From: Bufo bufo
Lineage: Eukaryota; Chordata; Amphibia; Anura; Bufonidae
Direction of reading: 5' to 3'
DNA: 64,000 nt
NCBI RefSeq assembly: GCF_905171765.1
Contig: NC_053392.1
Span: 407,134,565-407,198,564 of the forward strand
The first letter of the stretch is position 1. Each line of letters begins with the position of its first letter. A program made the position numbers and the translations under genes. A model generated the notes under the pieces. It was not told the origin of the DNA, made no database searches, and worked only from the letters and a program-made list of their open reading frames with translations. Shown here in pieces: positions 11,041-21,580 of this stretch.

Positions 11041-12338
11041 ATATCAGTTAGGCACGTGGGACGCCAAGCTAGCCAACTGGTAAACACCAAACTGATACAC
11101 AGTATTCAAATATACTGGATTGAATCATTGCACCATGCCACACTATTTTCCATACAAATGAGCAAACATTATATGGACTGAGATCAATAACTTTATATGA
11201 AATAGCAAGAGTCTGTGTGCTGTAATAATAAGATTTACCAATCTGTAGATACTGTGTGATAATTAAGAGACGCTAACTAACAAACACATACCAGCAGCAC
11301 GTGTACACCGAGGAACATCACCATCTGGTGGTAAATAGATGCAACTACATGCCTTACACAGAAAGTATTTGAATCTGAAAGCTGCTAAAGACTCTAGTGG
11401 TCAAGAAAAAGACTGCACTACTTCTTATTTTTTATATATTTTTGTATATTTTTTACTTTTAACCTAGAGGTTATTTATTTTGAATTCTTGCATGCATTTT
11501 ATATCGTGTCAATCAAATACATTTTTTATAGTATCAATCAAATATATTTATTTAAATTATATCAGATACCCCTACTCCTTTGCTCTCTGGTGCACGAATG
11601 ATGTGAGTGCCTGACTAGCAATTATCATTACAAACACAAAATATGTCTCCATAATCCAACAAGATGAATCTATAAAATAAAAAAATAAAAGATTAAATAA
11701 GATGGAAAAGCGGTGTACACATATGTCCTTCAAATTTTCTGAAGAAAACTCCCTCTATTATACATGATGACAATTAAAATGGATATAAATATATATCCTA
11801 TACCAAAATTATGTTAATAAACAGCTCTTCCAAATTAACGGATGATCATATTAGATGGTCAAAACAAATATTATTGTATATTGCATTCTTATCATTGACT
11901 ATAGCCCAATCCATGTTCGGAGCCTAAAATATCAAAAATATAGGTTACGGTGACCGGGCGATAACACTGGGGTACAGAGAGAGTTGTTGCTATTCCATAT
12001 AATTATATCTGATAATATATATATATTCACTGACTTAAAGACATATCAGGCTAGGGCTAGATGTGTGTAAACTTTTCATACACTATGAACTACATAGCAA
12101 ATTGTACATTGTTTGATGTACTGACTATCTTGGATGTACAGTAGTGTTGTAACATGTCTGTTGGGCTTCCTAATATGTGCCTAGCAATAGATGTTGACTC
12201 ATATTGGCAGTAGGTAATGTTGTAACCTTCGAAGAAAATGAGTTTTTGATGTTTTAAAAGTGTTGATAGCACTAGGTTGGGGCTCACATAAACAGTACAA
12301 ACCAAACATTTATACAGTTTTTATTCTCAGGATTACTG
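11041..12338. other. AT-rich DNA, nothing recognised
   Basis: No coding frame, terminal repeat or RNA gene was seen. The sequence is AT-rich with short low-complexity runs (for example 11420-11470 and 11990-12015). It may be host intergenic DNA into which the element at 12344 inserted. Confidence 0.4.
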
Positions 12339-12399
12339 TGAATCAGGGTCGTAGCTAGAAATGCATGGGCCCCATAGCAAAAAAAAATTATGGGCCCCC

Positions 12400-14275
12400 C
12401 CCCCCTCTGTGCCATCCACAGATCCCCCTCCCCTAAATAGTGCCATCCACAGATCCCCCTCCCCTAAATAGTGCCATCAACAGATCCCCCTCCCCTAAAT
12501 AGTGCCATCCACAGATCCCCCCTCCCCTAAATAGTGCCATCCACAGATCCTCCTCCCCTAAACAGTGCCATCCACAGATCCCTCTCCCCTAAACAGTGCC
12601 ATACACAGATCCCCCCTCCCCTAAATAGTGCCATCCACAGATCCCCCTCCCCTAAATAGTGCCATCCACAGATCCCCCCTCCCCTAAATAGTGCCATCAA
12701 CAGATCCCCCCTCCCCTAAATAGTGCCATACACAGATCCCCCCTCCCCTAAATAGTGCCATTAACAGATCCCCCCTCCCCTAAATAGTGCCATCCACAGA
12801 TCCCCCCTCCCCTAAATAGTGCCATCCACAGATCCCCCTCCCCTAAATAGTGCCATCCACAGATCCCCCCTCCCCTAAATAGTGCCATCCACAGATCCTC
12901 CTCCCCTAAACAGTGCCATCCACAGATCCCTCTCCCCTAAACAGTGCCATACACAGATCCCCCCTCCCCTAAATAGTGCCATCCACAGATCCCGCTCCCC
13001 TAAATAGTGCCATCCACAGATCCCCCCTCCCCTAAATAGTGCCATCAACAGATCCCCCCTCCCCTAAATAGTGCCATACACAGATCCCCCCTCCCCTAAA
13101 TAGTGCCATCAACAGATCCCCCCTCCCCTAAATAGTGCCATCCACAGATCCCCCCTCCCCTAAATAGTGCCATCCACAGATCCCCCTCCCCTAAATAGTG
13201 CCATCCACAGATCCCCCCTCCCCTAAATAGTGCCATCCACAGATCCCCCTCCCCTAAATAGTGCCATCCACAGATCCCTCTCCCCTAAATAGTGCCATCC
13301 ACAGATCCCCCCTCCCCTAAATAGTGCCATACACAGATCCCCCCTCCCCTAAATAGTGCCATCCACAGATCCCTCTCCCCTAAATAGTGCCATCCACAGA
13401 TCCCCCTCCCCTAAATAGTGCCATCCACAGATCCCTCTCCCCTAAATAGTGCCATCAACAGATCCCCCCTCCCCTAAATAGTGCCATACACAGATCCCCC
13501 CTCCCCTAAATAGTGCCATCAACAGATCCCCCCTCCCCTAAATAGTGCCATTCACAGATCCCCCCTCCCCTAAATAGTGCCATCCACAGATCCCTCTCCC
13601 CTAAATAGTGCCATCCACAGATCCCTCTCCCCTAAATAGTGCCATCCACAGATCCCCCTCCCCTAAATAGTGCCATCCACAGATCTCTCTCCCCTAAATA
13701 GTGCCATCCACAGATCCCTCTCCCCTAAATAGTGCCATCCACAGATCCCCCTCCCCTAAATAGTGCCATCCACAGATCCCTCTCCCCTAAATAGTGCCAT
13801 CAACAGATCCCCCCTCCCCTAAATAGTGCCATACACAGATCCCCCCTCCCCTAAATAGTGCCATCATCAGATCCCCCCTCCCCTAAATAGTGCCATCCAC
13901 AGATCCCCCCTCCCCTAAATAGTGCCATCCACAGATCCCTCTCCCCTAAATAGTGCCATCCACAGATCCCTCTCCCCTAAATAGTGCCATCCACAGATCC
14001 CCCTCCCCTAAATAGTGCCATCCACAGATCTCTCTCCCCTAAATAGTGCCATCCACAGATCCCCCTCCCCTAAATAGTGCCATACACAGATCCCCCTCCC
14101 CTAAATAGTGCCATCCACAGATCTCTCTCCCCTAAATAGTGCCATCCACAGATCCCCCTCCCCTAAATAGTGCCATCCACAGATCCCCCTCCCCTAAATA
14201 GTGCCATACACAGATCCCCCTCCCCTAAATAGTGCCATACACAGATCCCCCTCCCCTAAACAGTGCCATCCACAG
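12400..14275. repeat. 31/32-bp minisatellite array B (about 58 units)
   Basis: Units read agtgccatccacagatcccc then cctcccctaaat. The part agtgccatccacagatcccc is the same as in array A. A higher-order repeat of roughly 350 bp is visible: the marker cagatcctcctcccctaaac occurs near 12545 and again near 12893 with the same neighbours. Variants tctctcc and ccctctcc are clustered toward the right half. Confidence 0.95.
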
Positions 14276-14420
14276 TATCAGGTGCCTCTCCCCCCCCCCC
14301 ATGTGCCAGTATCAGGTCAGGTGCCAACCCCCCCCCCCCCCCCAGGTGCCAGTATCAGGTCAGGTGCCAACCCCTCTCCCCCCATGTGCCAGTATCAAGT
14401 GCCCCCCGCTCCCCCCATGG
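14276..14420. repeat. C-rich degenerate tandem repeat
   Basis: Three imperfect units of about 50 bp contain gtgccagtatcaggt separated by long C-runs, directly continuing from minisatellite B. A poly-A run follows at 14440-14452. Confidence 0.7.
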
Positions 14421-14542
14421 CAGTAACAGTCGGGTATTAAAAAAAAAAAAATAAACACTTCTACTTACCTCCATGTCAGCGATGCGATGCAGCCTCTTCC
14501 TGTATGTCCATATATGGAGTCACTGCTTGTATTTCAGAAAAG

Positions 14543-14618
14543 GTTTCTGCTGGGATTCGAACCCACGACCTCCTGTATCAGAGGCAGAGCATCTAACCAC
14601 AAGACCATAACAGCTGCC
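14543..14618 (-). other. tRNA-like sequence (left copy)
   Basis: On the minus strand the segment has a box-A-like stretch (tggtcttgtggttagatgct), then tgcctctgatacagg, then ggttcgaatcc, a good box B. The 7-base loop ctgatac in the anticodon position has U33 and would read GAT. The anticodon stem is imperfect and the acceptor ends do not pair well. It is more likely a tRNA-derived SINE-type head or pseudogene than a functional tRNA. Confidence 0.5.
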
Positions 14619-14642
14619 TTGCTGCTGACTGAAAAATTATGA

Positions 14643-14826
14643 GACTTCTACTGTTATAGCTGGCTAAGTGTACATCTATACACATGACAGCTGCTCATAT
14701 ATAGAGATATAGCAGAGCTGAGTGTCCTGGGATAGCTGTCACATAGAGATATAGCAGTGCTGGGTGTGTTGGGGCAGCTGTCATATGTATAGATGTACAC
14801 TTAGCCAGCTATAACAGTAGAAGTGT
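14643..14826. repeat. Inverted repeat joining the two tRNA-like units
   Basis: The arms 14643-14695 and 14774-14826 are near-perfect reverse complements (acttctactgttatagctgg...). The spacer holds a short direct repeat (atagagatatagcag twice). With the tRNA-like copies outside, the whole palindromic unit spans about 14543-14932. Confidence 0.8.
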
Positions 14827-14849
14827 CAAATTTTTTCAGTTAGTTGCAA

Positions 14850-14932
14850 TGCCTCCTTTATGGCTGTGAGGGTTAATGCTTTGCCTCTGATACACTGATA
14901 CATTGGAGGTTGTGGGTTCGAATCCCAGAGAC
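14850..14932 (+). other. tRNA-like sequence (right copy)
   Basis: The right copy has the same layout as the minus-strand copy at 14543-14618, now on the plus strand: tggctgtgagggttaatgct, then tttgcctctgatac, then ggttcgaatcc. A short duplication (tgatacactgataca) lengthens the anticodon region, so the fold is broken. It lies at the end of the inverted-repeat arm, so the two tRNA-like units point away from each other. Confidence 0.5.
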
Positions 14933-15202
14933 TCATCAGGAGACTTTAGAATACAGTAAGATTAGAGCACATTAGCGAGGGGGCCTGAACATTAAGACCG
15001 CTGCTGTGAAAGGGGCCCTGAACAGTAAGACATCGATATTTAACTAACTTGAAAATAAACTGTCGGGCAGCTGCTTCCCCGGTAGTTACGCCACCTCCTG
15101 GCTGCCTGTGTGTAGTGTCTGTGTGTGTTAATAAAAAAATTTGAATGCAGTCGGACGGGCCCCATAGCCACTGCTATGGTTGCTATGGTGATCCCTGTGA
15201 AT

Positions 15203-16401
15203 GTAAAACATGTGGTGAGCTCTTTGTTTTCTGCATTCAGCTGCTGTACAAACCCTGCCCTCTGCTCTGTGTGGCATCTGTAGAATCCAACCAGAAGACC
15301 TTTTTAGCTGTCACTCATAGCACAGTGAAGGGTCAGTTCACATTCAATTTCCGCCTCAAACGTACTTGCAGAAGCAGAATCTGGCAGAAAAAAACTTTAA
15401 ATCAGTTCAATGGGTGTTTAGCTGCAGTACTCCAGCATGGCCTCTACCCAGTGGATGTAGCCTTCTGCTTTCATCTACATCTATTGTTGTGTTTAAACCC
15501 CCACCAATTTGATATTGACGACCGAGGAAACATATTTATACACAGGGATATTAAAACTTTTCAAACTCTACAGCAAAAGTTTGGTGTTTTGTTACACAGT
15601 TTTGCTGAATCTGTGGGTGTAGAACTACGGTGTTAAACAACAAATAGAATTTTGGGCTCCTAAAGATATTTTCCTGGCAGTCCCCTGGTTTTAACCCTTT
15701 AACCCCTGTACAGGGATCTGGACTTCACTGCATGGGAACCACCAGGTCGCTATCTCCTGGAGTAGTCTATGTGTGGTGATTGATATCTTACCCACAGAGT
15801 TCAGTGAAACCAATGCAGGGCACCGAGGGGTCAGACAAAAATCATGCGACGAGTTCAGGGCAAGCAGTGAACATGCTTTATGGAAAACATTTTGAGGTCA
15901 GGGCAGACAGTAAAGGTTCAATACAAAGGTCATGCACAGGGCAGGGGTAGGTCAGCATCCAATAAGCAGAGAGAGATCGTTACACAGGCAGACAATATAG
16001 TGCACACCATTGCAGGAACTAGCAAAATAAGAACCTTATTGCTCGGAAGACAATGGAATGCGGGTCTGGACCGTTGGAGGAGGTGAGCAAAGCTGCAGTG
16101 GCTACAATCCACTGCTGTAACAATTTTTTTTTTTTTTATTATTATTATTTACAGATTAAACATTCCTCAATGGGCACCAAGAAGAAAGATAGAATTAGAA
16201 GTTGGACCTTTATGGAATTGCTGAAACACTTTCAACGTGTGTCCATAGAAGGTTTAATTTTCAAAATGTATTTTGTAATTAAATGTAATTTTAAATAGTA
16301 GTTCAGAGGTAATATTAAATGAGTATTACTGTGGTGTCAGAGCACCAATGATTGGATAACCTATTATGAGTTCATTCTGAATAATTCTGATACTAGATAT
16401 T

Positions 16402-16437
<36 letters not shown>

Positions 16438-16734
16438 GATAGAAATGGGTTTGGGAATGATGGCAGCAAAAAACAATAGATGATATTGTTTTAAGTCTTA
16501 GATTGATAGCCTTCAAACAAGACTAGGCCCATATCTCTACTTCCTACAGAGTATGAGAAATTATGGGTTAAAGCATCTCGTACTCCTTCAGCTGGCTTTG
16601 ATCACAGCCAAACTGGAAATGTAGGGACACACAAACAGATTATTTTCTAAAAACAAGTGTTTTAATTTTGTAACATAATATAAGAGAAACAAAATACATT
16701 TTCATCATCATAATCACACTTACCCATAAAATAT
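15203..16734. other. Unassigned DNA with (TA)n
   Basis: No gene was recognised. A 163-codon frame begins inside the transposon end at 15145 and has no recognisable domain. Between 15700 and 16100 the sequence looks repeat-like (ggtcagggcagacag...). A (TA)n microsatellite lies at about 16403-16434. The right end is the direct flank of hAT-A1. Confidence 0.35.
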
Positions 16735-16952
16735 CATATTACTAGGGTTGAGCAAACCCGAACTGTAAAGTTTAGGATTTTTAGACCCCGGACCCGAACC
16801 CGAACATTTCAGTAAAAGTTCGGGTTCGGTGTTCGGCGCTTTCTTGGCGCTTTTTGAAAGGCTGCAGAGCAGCCAATCTACAAGCGTTTAACTCTGTGCC
16901 CTTCACCACAGCCATGCCTACTAATGGCAGTGCAGCATGTGACCCAGCTTCT

Positions 16953-16959
16953 ATATAAG
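16953..16959 (+). promoter_or_regulatory. TATA box of hAT-A1
   Basis: TATATAA lies 210 bp inside the left terminus, in a GC-rich context (cttctatataagctgg). The equivalent position in hAT-A2 (minus strand, about 35795-35770) reads cttaaatagaggctggg, a weaker match. This is the expected promoter site for the transposase. Confidence 0.5.
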
Positions 16960-16992
16960 CTGGAGTCGCGTAGCGCTGCACGTCACTCTGCA

Positions 16993-17986
16993 GTTTTTTG
17001 TTTTTTTGTTTTGTTTTTTATAATCTTTATTGTTATTAGAAAAATTCATTACAATCTTTAACAGTATTAATTAATTTTACATTATAAAACCGCTTAAATT
17101 CAGTTTACATATTACCCAGGGAAGAGGGAAAAAAAAGGGGGGGAACTATGCCTAGTATGTTCCGCCTTACCTCTCACCTTTCCCCCCCCCGCCCCGAAAC
17201 ATCTCCCGATTATTAATCATTTCAACCACTTCTGCCACAGTCTAGTAAATCAAATTTTTTTCTTAATCGATACCAAATGGAATTCCTCTCTGGCAATCGA
17301 GACTCTAACAAGGTTCTCCCATTCCTTAACCGTAGGTGACACACTACCTCCCCAATGTCCAATGATGCACTTCCTAGCCTGAAATAGGAGTTTAGCTGCT
17401 ATTTCTCGATGATTTAAGTTGTCTATCCCATCCATCACCCCAAAAATGCATGTTTAAAACTCTACCGGGATTCTAAACCCATGATGTGCCTCTATTCTTT
17501 TGTTTACCTTCCGCCAAAAGTCTTGGATCTCTATACATGTCCAAAGTATATGGACATCATCCGCTCCTATCTGCCCATATTTTTTGCAGCTAAATTCTTT
17601 GGATTTATAAAATTTCATCAAGATTTTAGGGGAATAGTATAATCGATATAATGTTGAATTGGGTAACCCTATGGGAGAAGTTATGTGAAACCCCATTTTT
17701 TGCCTGTATCACCCTCTCCCAAAACTATATCTGTTGAGAATTAAAAACTTTTTGCCATTTATACATTAGACAATTAACTGATGTAACAGACATTCATATA
17801 TCCTAGACACCAGTTTCTTACCCGCTGTTAATTTAGATATATTAGCTATAGGTTGTGGGTGAGTAGGTAATTGTGTTCCCTTTCCAAGCGACACCTGCAA
17901 GGCTTGTTTCAGTTGTAAATAAAAGAAGCTCAGATCTCTATTTCCAATTCCGCACTAATTTATAAGGTCTGAATATGTAATTATAT
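16993..17986 (-). mobile_element. 5'-truncated L1-like LINE in hAT-A1 leader
   Basis: On the minus strand two fragments of the C-terminal part of a LINE ORF2 are visible. At 17696-17454 the translation includes YYSPKILMKFY and HILWTCIEIQDFWRKV, matching the Cys/His-type tail region of L1/Tx1 ORF2 proteins. A second fragment lies at 17438-17250. The 3' end is an A-rich tail (T-run from 16994 on the plus strand). A possible short duplication, ctctgc, flanks it (16987-16992 and 17987-17992). In the intact copy hAT-A2 the sequence on both sides is contiguous, which proves that this is an insertion. Confidence 0.7.
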
Positions 17987-18240
17987 CTCTGCTGTTACTA
18001 GTGTAGGGAGAGGATGCTGCTGGTGATTTCAGGGAGAGAATCTTTGTTCAGAACGTGAATCTAACTCAGCGATCGACATACATTTAGTTTTGTGGATGCG
18101 GGGCACAATCTTTTTACCCTGCCCTGAGCCCAGTGACCGAAAAAAAAATAACTTTTATCCGTCTGTTAGTTAGGTGGGCGGCGGCGGCCATTTTAGGCAA
18201 GCTCAGTGCACCAGCACTGCATCTGAGCTTTTGTGACATT

Positions 18241-19690
18241 GAAATCCAATCTTGGAAAACTGCACTAATAATCTGGTTGTAAAAAAATCACCCTTTTTTG
18301 GCAATATACATCTGGTGCATTTGCAGGATTAGTCCATGTGCAATTTAAGCTAGAAATACAGCCATAATTTTCTGGGTTTTTTAAAACACCCTTTTTGTGC
18401 AAAATACACTATTTTACATCACTAGCTGCATCTGGACGTGTGAAATTCAAATGTTATATACAGCTTTCATATTCTGTTAGTAAAAAAACACTTTTTTGCA
18501 ATATACAACATCTGGATTAGTCAGTGTGCAATTTAAGCTAGAAATACAGCCATAATTTTCTGGGTTTTTAAAAACACTTTTTTGTTTTGCCAAAATCCAC
18601 TATTTTACAGAACTGCAAGTGTGAAATTCAAGTTTTAATATATACAGCTTTCATATTCTGTTAGTAAAAGAACACTCTTTTTGGCAATATACAACATCTG
18701 GATTAGTTAGTGTGCAATTTAAGCTAGAAATACATCCATAATTTTCTGGGTTTTTAAAAACACACTTTTTTGCCAAAATACACAATTCACAGCCCTTGCA
18801 GCATCAGCATGTGTGAAATTCAAGGGTTATATACTGCTGTCATATTCTGCTATTAAACAAACACCCGTTTGGGGGAAAAAAGTTTACTTTGCAGCCTTTG
18901 CTGCATATGTCATTGTGAGATACACACTTTAGATGCTGGTGGTTCTATTAAGGTATTTGAAATACAGCCATTTTGGGCACAAATCTTTAATTGCGGCCTA
19001 GTGTGGGTCAGGGCGTGTGAGATACACCATTTATATACAGGGGTTATATTCAATTATTTGAAATATAGCGATTTTGGGCATAAATCTTTAATTGCAGCCT
19101 AGTGTGGGTCAGGGCGTGTGAGATACACAATTTATATACAGGGGTTATATTCAGTTAATTGAAATACAGCTATTTTGGGCACAAATCTTTCATTGCGGCC
19201 CAGTGTGGTCAGGGCGTGTGAGATACACCCTTTATATACAGGGGTTATATTCTTCTATTAATAAAACAACCTTTTTTGGGCAAAATACACAATTGTTGCG
19301 CCCTTGCAGTATCAAGACTTTTGAAATTCCAGGGTTATATACTGCTGTCCTATTCAGTTATTAAACAAACACCCGTTTGGGGAAAAAAAGTTTATTTTGC
19401 TGCCTTTACTGCATATGTCATTGTGAGAAACATACTTTAGATACTGTGGTTCTATTCAGGTATTTGAAATACAGCCATTTTGGGCACAAATCTTTAATTG
19501 CGGCCTAGTGTGGGTCAGGGCGTGTGAAATACACACTTTAGATACTGTGCTTTTATTCAGGTAATTGAATTACAACCATTTTGGGCAAACAAATTTAATT
19601 GAGGCCTAGTCTGGATCAGGGCGTGTGAGATACACCCTGTACATACTGTCGTCCTATTCTGCTATTAATTAAACACCCATTTAGGGCAAG
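18241..19690 (+). repeat. Leader tandem repeats of hAT-A1 (187 bp and 101 bp)
   Basis: There are two successive arrays. In the first, caatttaagctagaaataca recurs at 18341, 18529 and 18715 (spacing 188 and 186). In the second, gtgtgggtcagggcgtgtga recurs at 19001, 19102 and 19203, then again near 19508 and 19609 (spacing 101). They lie between the promoter and the transposase start. hAT-A2 has a different, shorter array (78 bp) at the same place. Confidence 0.85.
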
Positions 19691-19708
19691 ATCCCAAATT
19701 TGAGAAAT

Positions 19709-21160
19709 ATGAGGAGAGCATCAAATAAGGGATGTGGCCCAGGTCGTGGTACTGCTGGTGGAGCTCCTGTTGCAGTGAGAGAACGTGGTCGATCTGTGCC
19801 AGCTACACGCACAAGTGAAACCCCCTACTCAGGTGCGAGTAGGCGACAGAACCTGCAGCGGTATTTGGTTGGGCCTAATGCGGCCCTACGAATGGTGAGG
19901 CCTGAACAAGTATAGGCGATAGTAGATTGGGTTGCTGACAGTGCCTCCAGTTCCTTCACATTGTCTCCTACCCAGTCTCCTGCTAAAAGATCAGAGTTGG
20001 CACCTGCAGCCCATGTCCATCAGTCTTTCATCTCACCCCCTTGCAAATCAGCCAAGCAGTCTGAGCCCCAAGTCATGCAGTAGTCTCTTCTGCTTTTTGA
20101 TGACTCTGTTAGCAGGGTTTCCTAGGGCCATCCACCTAGCCCTGCCCCAGAAGTGGAAGAGATTGAGTGCACCGATGCCCAACCACTTTTCTTTCAAGAT
20201 GAGTACATGGGAGGACCATCGCAGCACGTCTCGGATGATGACGAAACACAGGTGCCAACTGCTGGGGTTTTCAAAAGTGTGCAGACCGACAAGAAGGGCA
20301 GGGGTGAAGACTGGGTGGAAGATGATGTGGAGGACGATGAGGTCCTCGACCCCACATGGAATCAAGGTCATGTGAGTGACCTATGTAATTCGGAGGAAGA
20401 GGCGGTGGTCGCACAGAGCCACCAGCACAGCAGAAGAGGGAGCAGGGTGCAAACGCGGAGCGGCCGTCCTCCAGACAGTATGCCTGCTACTGCCCACCGC
20501 AGAAAGGGACCGAGCACACCAAAGCCAGCTCTAAGAGGTTCCCTGGTGTGGCAGTTCTTCAGACAATGTGCTGACGACAAGACACGAGTGGTTTGCACAC
20601 TGTGCAATCAGAGCCTGAAGCGAGGCATAAACGTTCTCAACCTGAGCACAGCCTGCATGACCAGGCATTTAAGTGTTAAGCACGAGCTGCAGTGGAGTAG
20701 ACACCTCAAAAACCAAGAAAGGTCTATGGCTCCTCCTGCTTCCTCTTCTGCTGCAGTCTCGGCCTCTTTATCCACCTCTGGAGTGACAGTGCCACCTGCC
20801 ACCCCGCAAACAGAGGATCTTCCAGCAACACCACCACCTGGGTCACCCAGCATCTCCACAATGTCCCACGGAAGCGTTCTGCTCTCCATCTCCCAAACAC
20901 TGGAGAGGAAGAGGAAGTACCCCCCTACCCACCCACGATCCCTAGCCCTGAATGCCAGCATTTCTAAATTACTGGCCTTTGAAATGCTGTCATTCCATCT
21001 GGTGGAGACGGATAGTTTTAAAGGCCTTATGGCGGTGGCTGTTCCACAGTACGTCGTGCCCAGCCGCCACTACTTTTCCAGGTGAGCCATCCCTTCCCTG
21101 CATAACCAAGTAGGGGACAAAATCAGGTGTGCACTGCGCAACGCCATCTGCGGCAAGGTG
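19709..21160 (+). pseudogene. hAT-A1 transposase, N-terminal half
   Basis: The start ATG at 19709 (MRRASNKG) aligns with the first residues of the intact hAT-A2 protein. An RG-rich head is followed by an acidic region, then the BED zinc finger (VVCTLCNQSLKRG...TRHLSVKH, about 20590-20680) and the block up to ICGKVHL. In-frame stops interrupt it, for example after RPEQV (19915), after PQVMQ and after HYFSR (21083-21085). At 21160 the frame runs into hAT-B. The continuation is at 38674. Confidence 0.9.
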
Positions 21161-21549
21161 CACCTTATAGAGATGTCCCGAACTATTCGCTGGCGAACAT
21201 CGCTTGTTCGCATTCGCCGCGGCGGGCGAACATATGCGATGTTCGGTCCGCCCCCTATACGTCATCATTGAGCAAACTTTGACCCTGTACCTCACAGTCA
21301 GCAGACACATTCCAGCCAATCAGCATACCCTCCTTCCCAGACCCTCCCACCTCCTATCAGAAAGCAAGGACAGCATCCATCTTAGATTCATTCTGAAGCT
21401 GCAGTGTTAATTAGAGCAGGGAGAATGCTGCTGCTGCTGAATTATAGGGAAATCGTTAGCTAGGCCAGTGTTTTGTGTCCACTCCAGTCCTCAAAGACTC
21501 ATCTGCTGTAAGGACAGCGTCCTGACAGCACCCCAAAAAGCCTTTTTTT

Positions 21550-21550
<1 letters not shown>

Positions 21551-21578
<28 letters not shown>
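21551..21578. repeat. (TA)n microsatellite used as insertion target
   Basis: A run of about 13 TA units ends exactly at the left end of the Tc1 element. Short TA runs reappear between the two mariner-type elements (23122-23127) and after the second (24691-24698). A single longer TA array was therefore split twice. Confidence 0.85.

Positions 21579-21580
<2 letters not shown>

Larger units (their letters stand above)
12344..15197. mobile_element. DNA element, CAGGG...CCCTG termini, TGAAT flanks
   Basis: It starts cagggtcgtagctag and ends ctatggtgatccctg. Both termini abut the same 5-base flank, TGAAT, at 12339-12343 and 15198-15202. Just inside both ends is gggccccatagc, in the same orientation. 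The interior holds minisatellite B, a C-rich repeat, a poly-A run and the tRNA-like inverted repeat. It has no transposase and would be non-autonomous. The superfamily is uncertain: the CAGGG end suits hAT, but only 5 bp of clean duplication is seen rather than 8. Confidence 0.5.

Noticed and set aside
405..14275. CRISPR array
   Set aside because: The repeats are contiguous without unique spacers, and the surrounding genes are vertebrate-type transposons.
14543..14932. Functional tRNA genes
   Set aside because: Stems are imperfect, acceptor ends do not pair, and the right copy has an insertion in the anticodon region. Annotated as tRNA-like only.
15145..15636. 163-codon frame as a host gene
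   Set aside because: Its start lies inside the terminus of the CAGGG element, it has no recognised domain, and it lacks splice or homology support.
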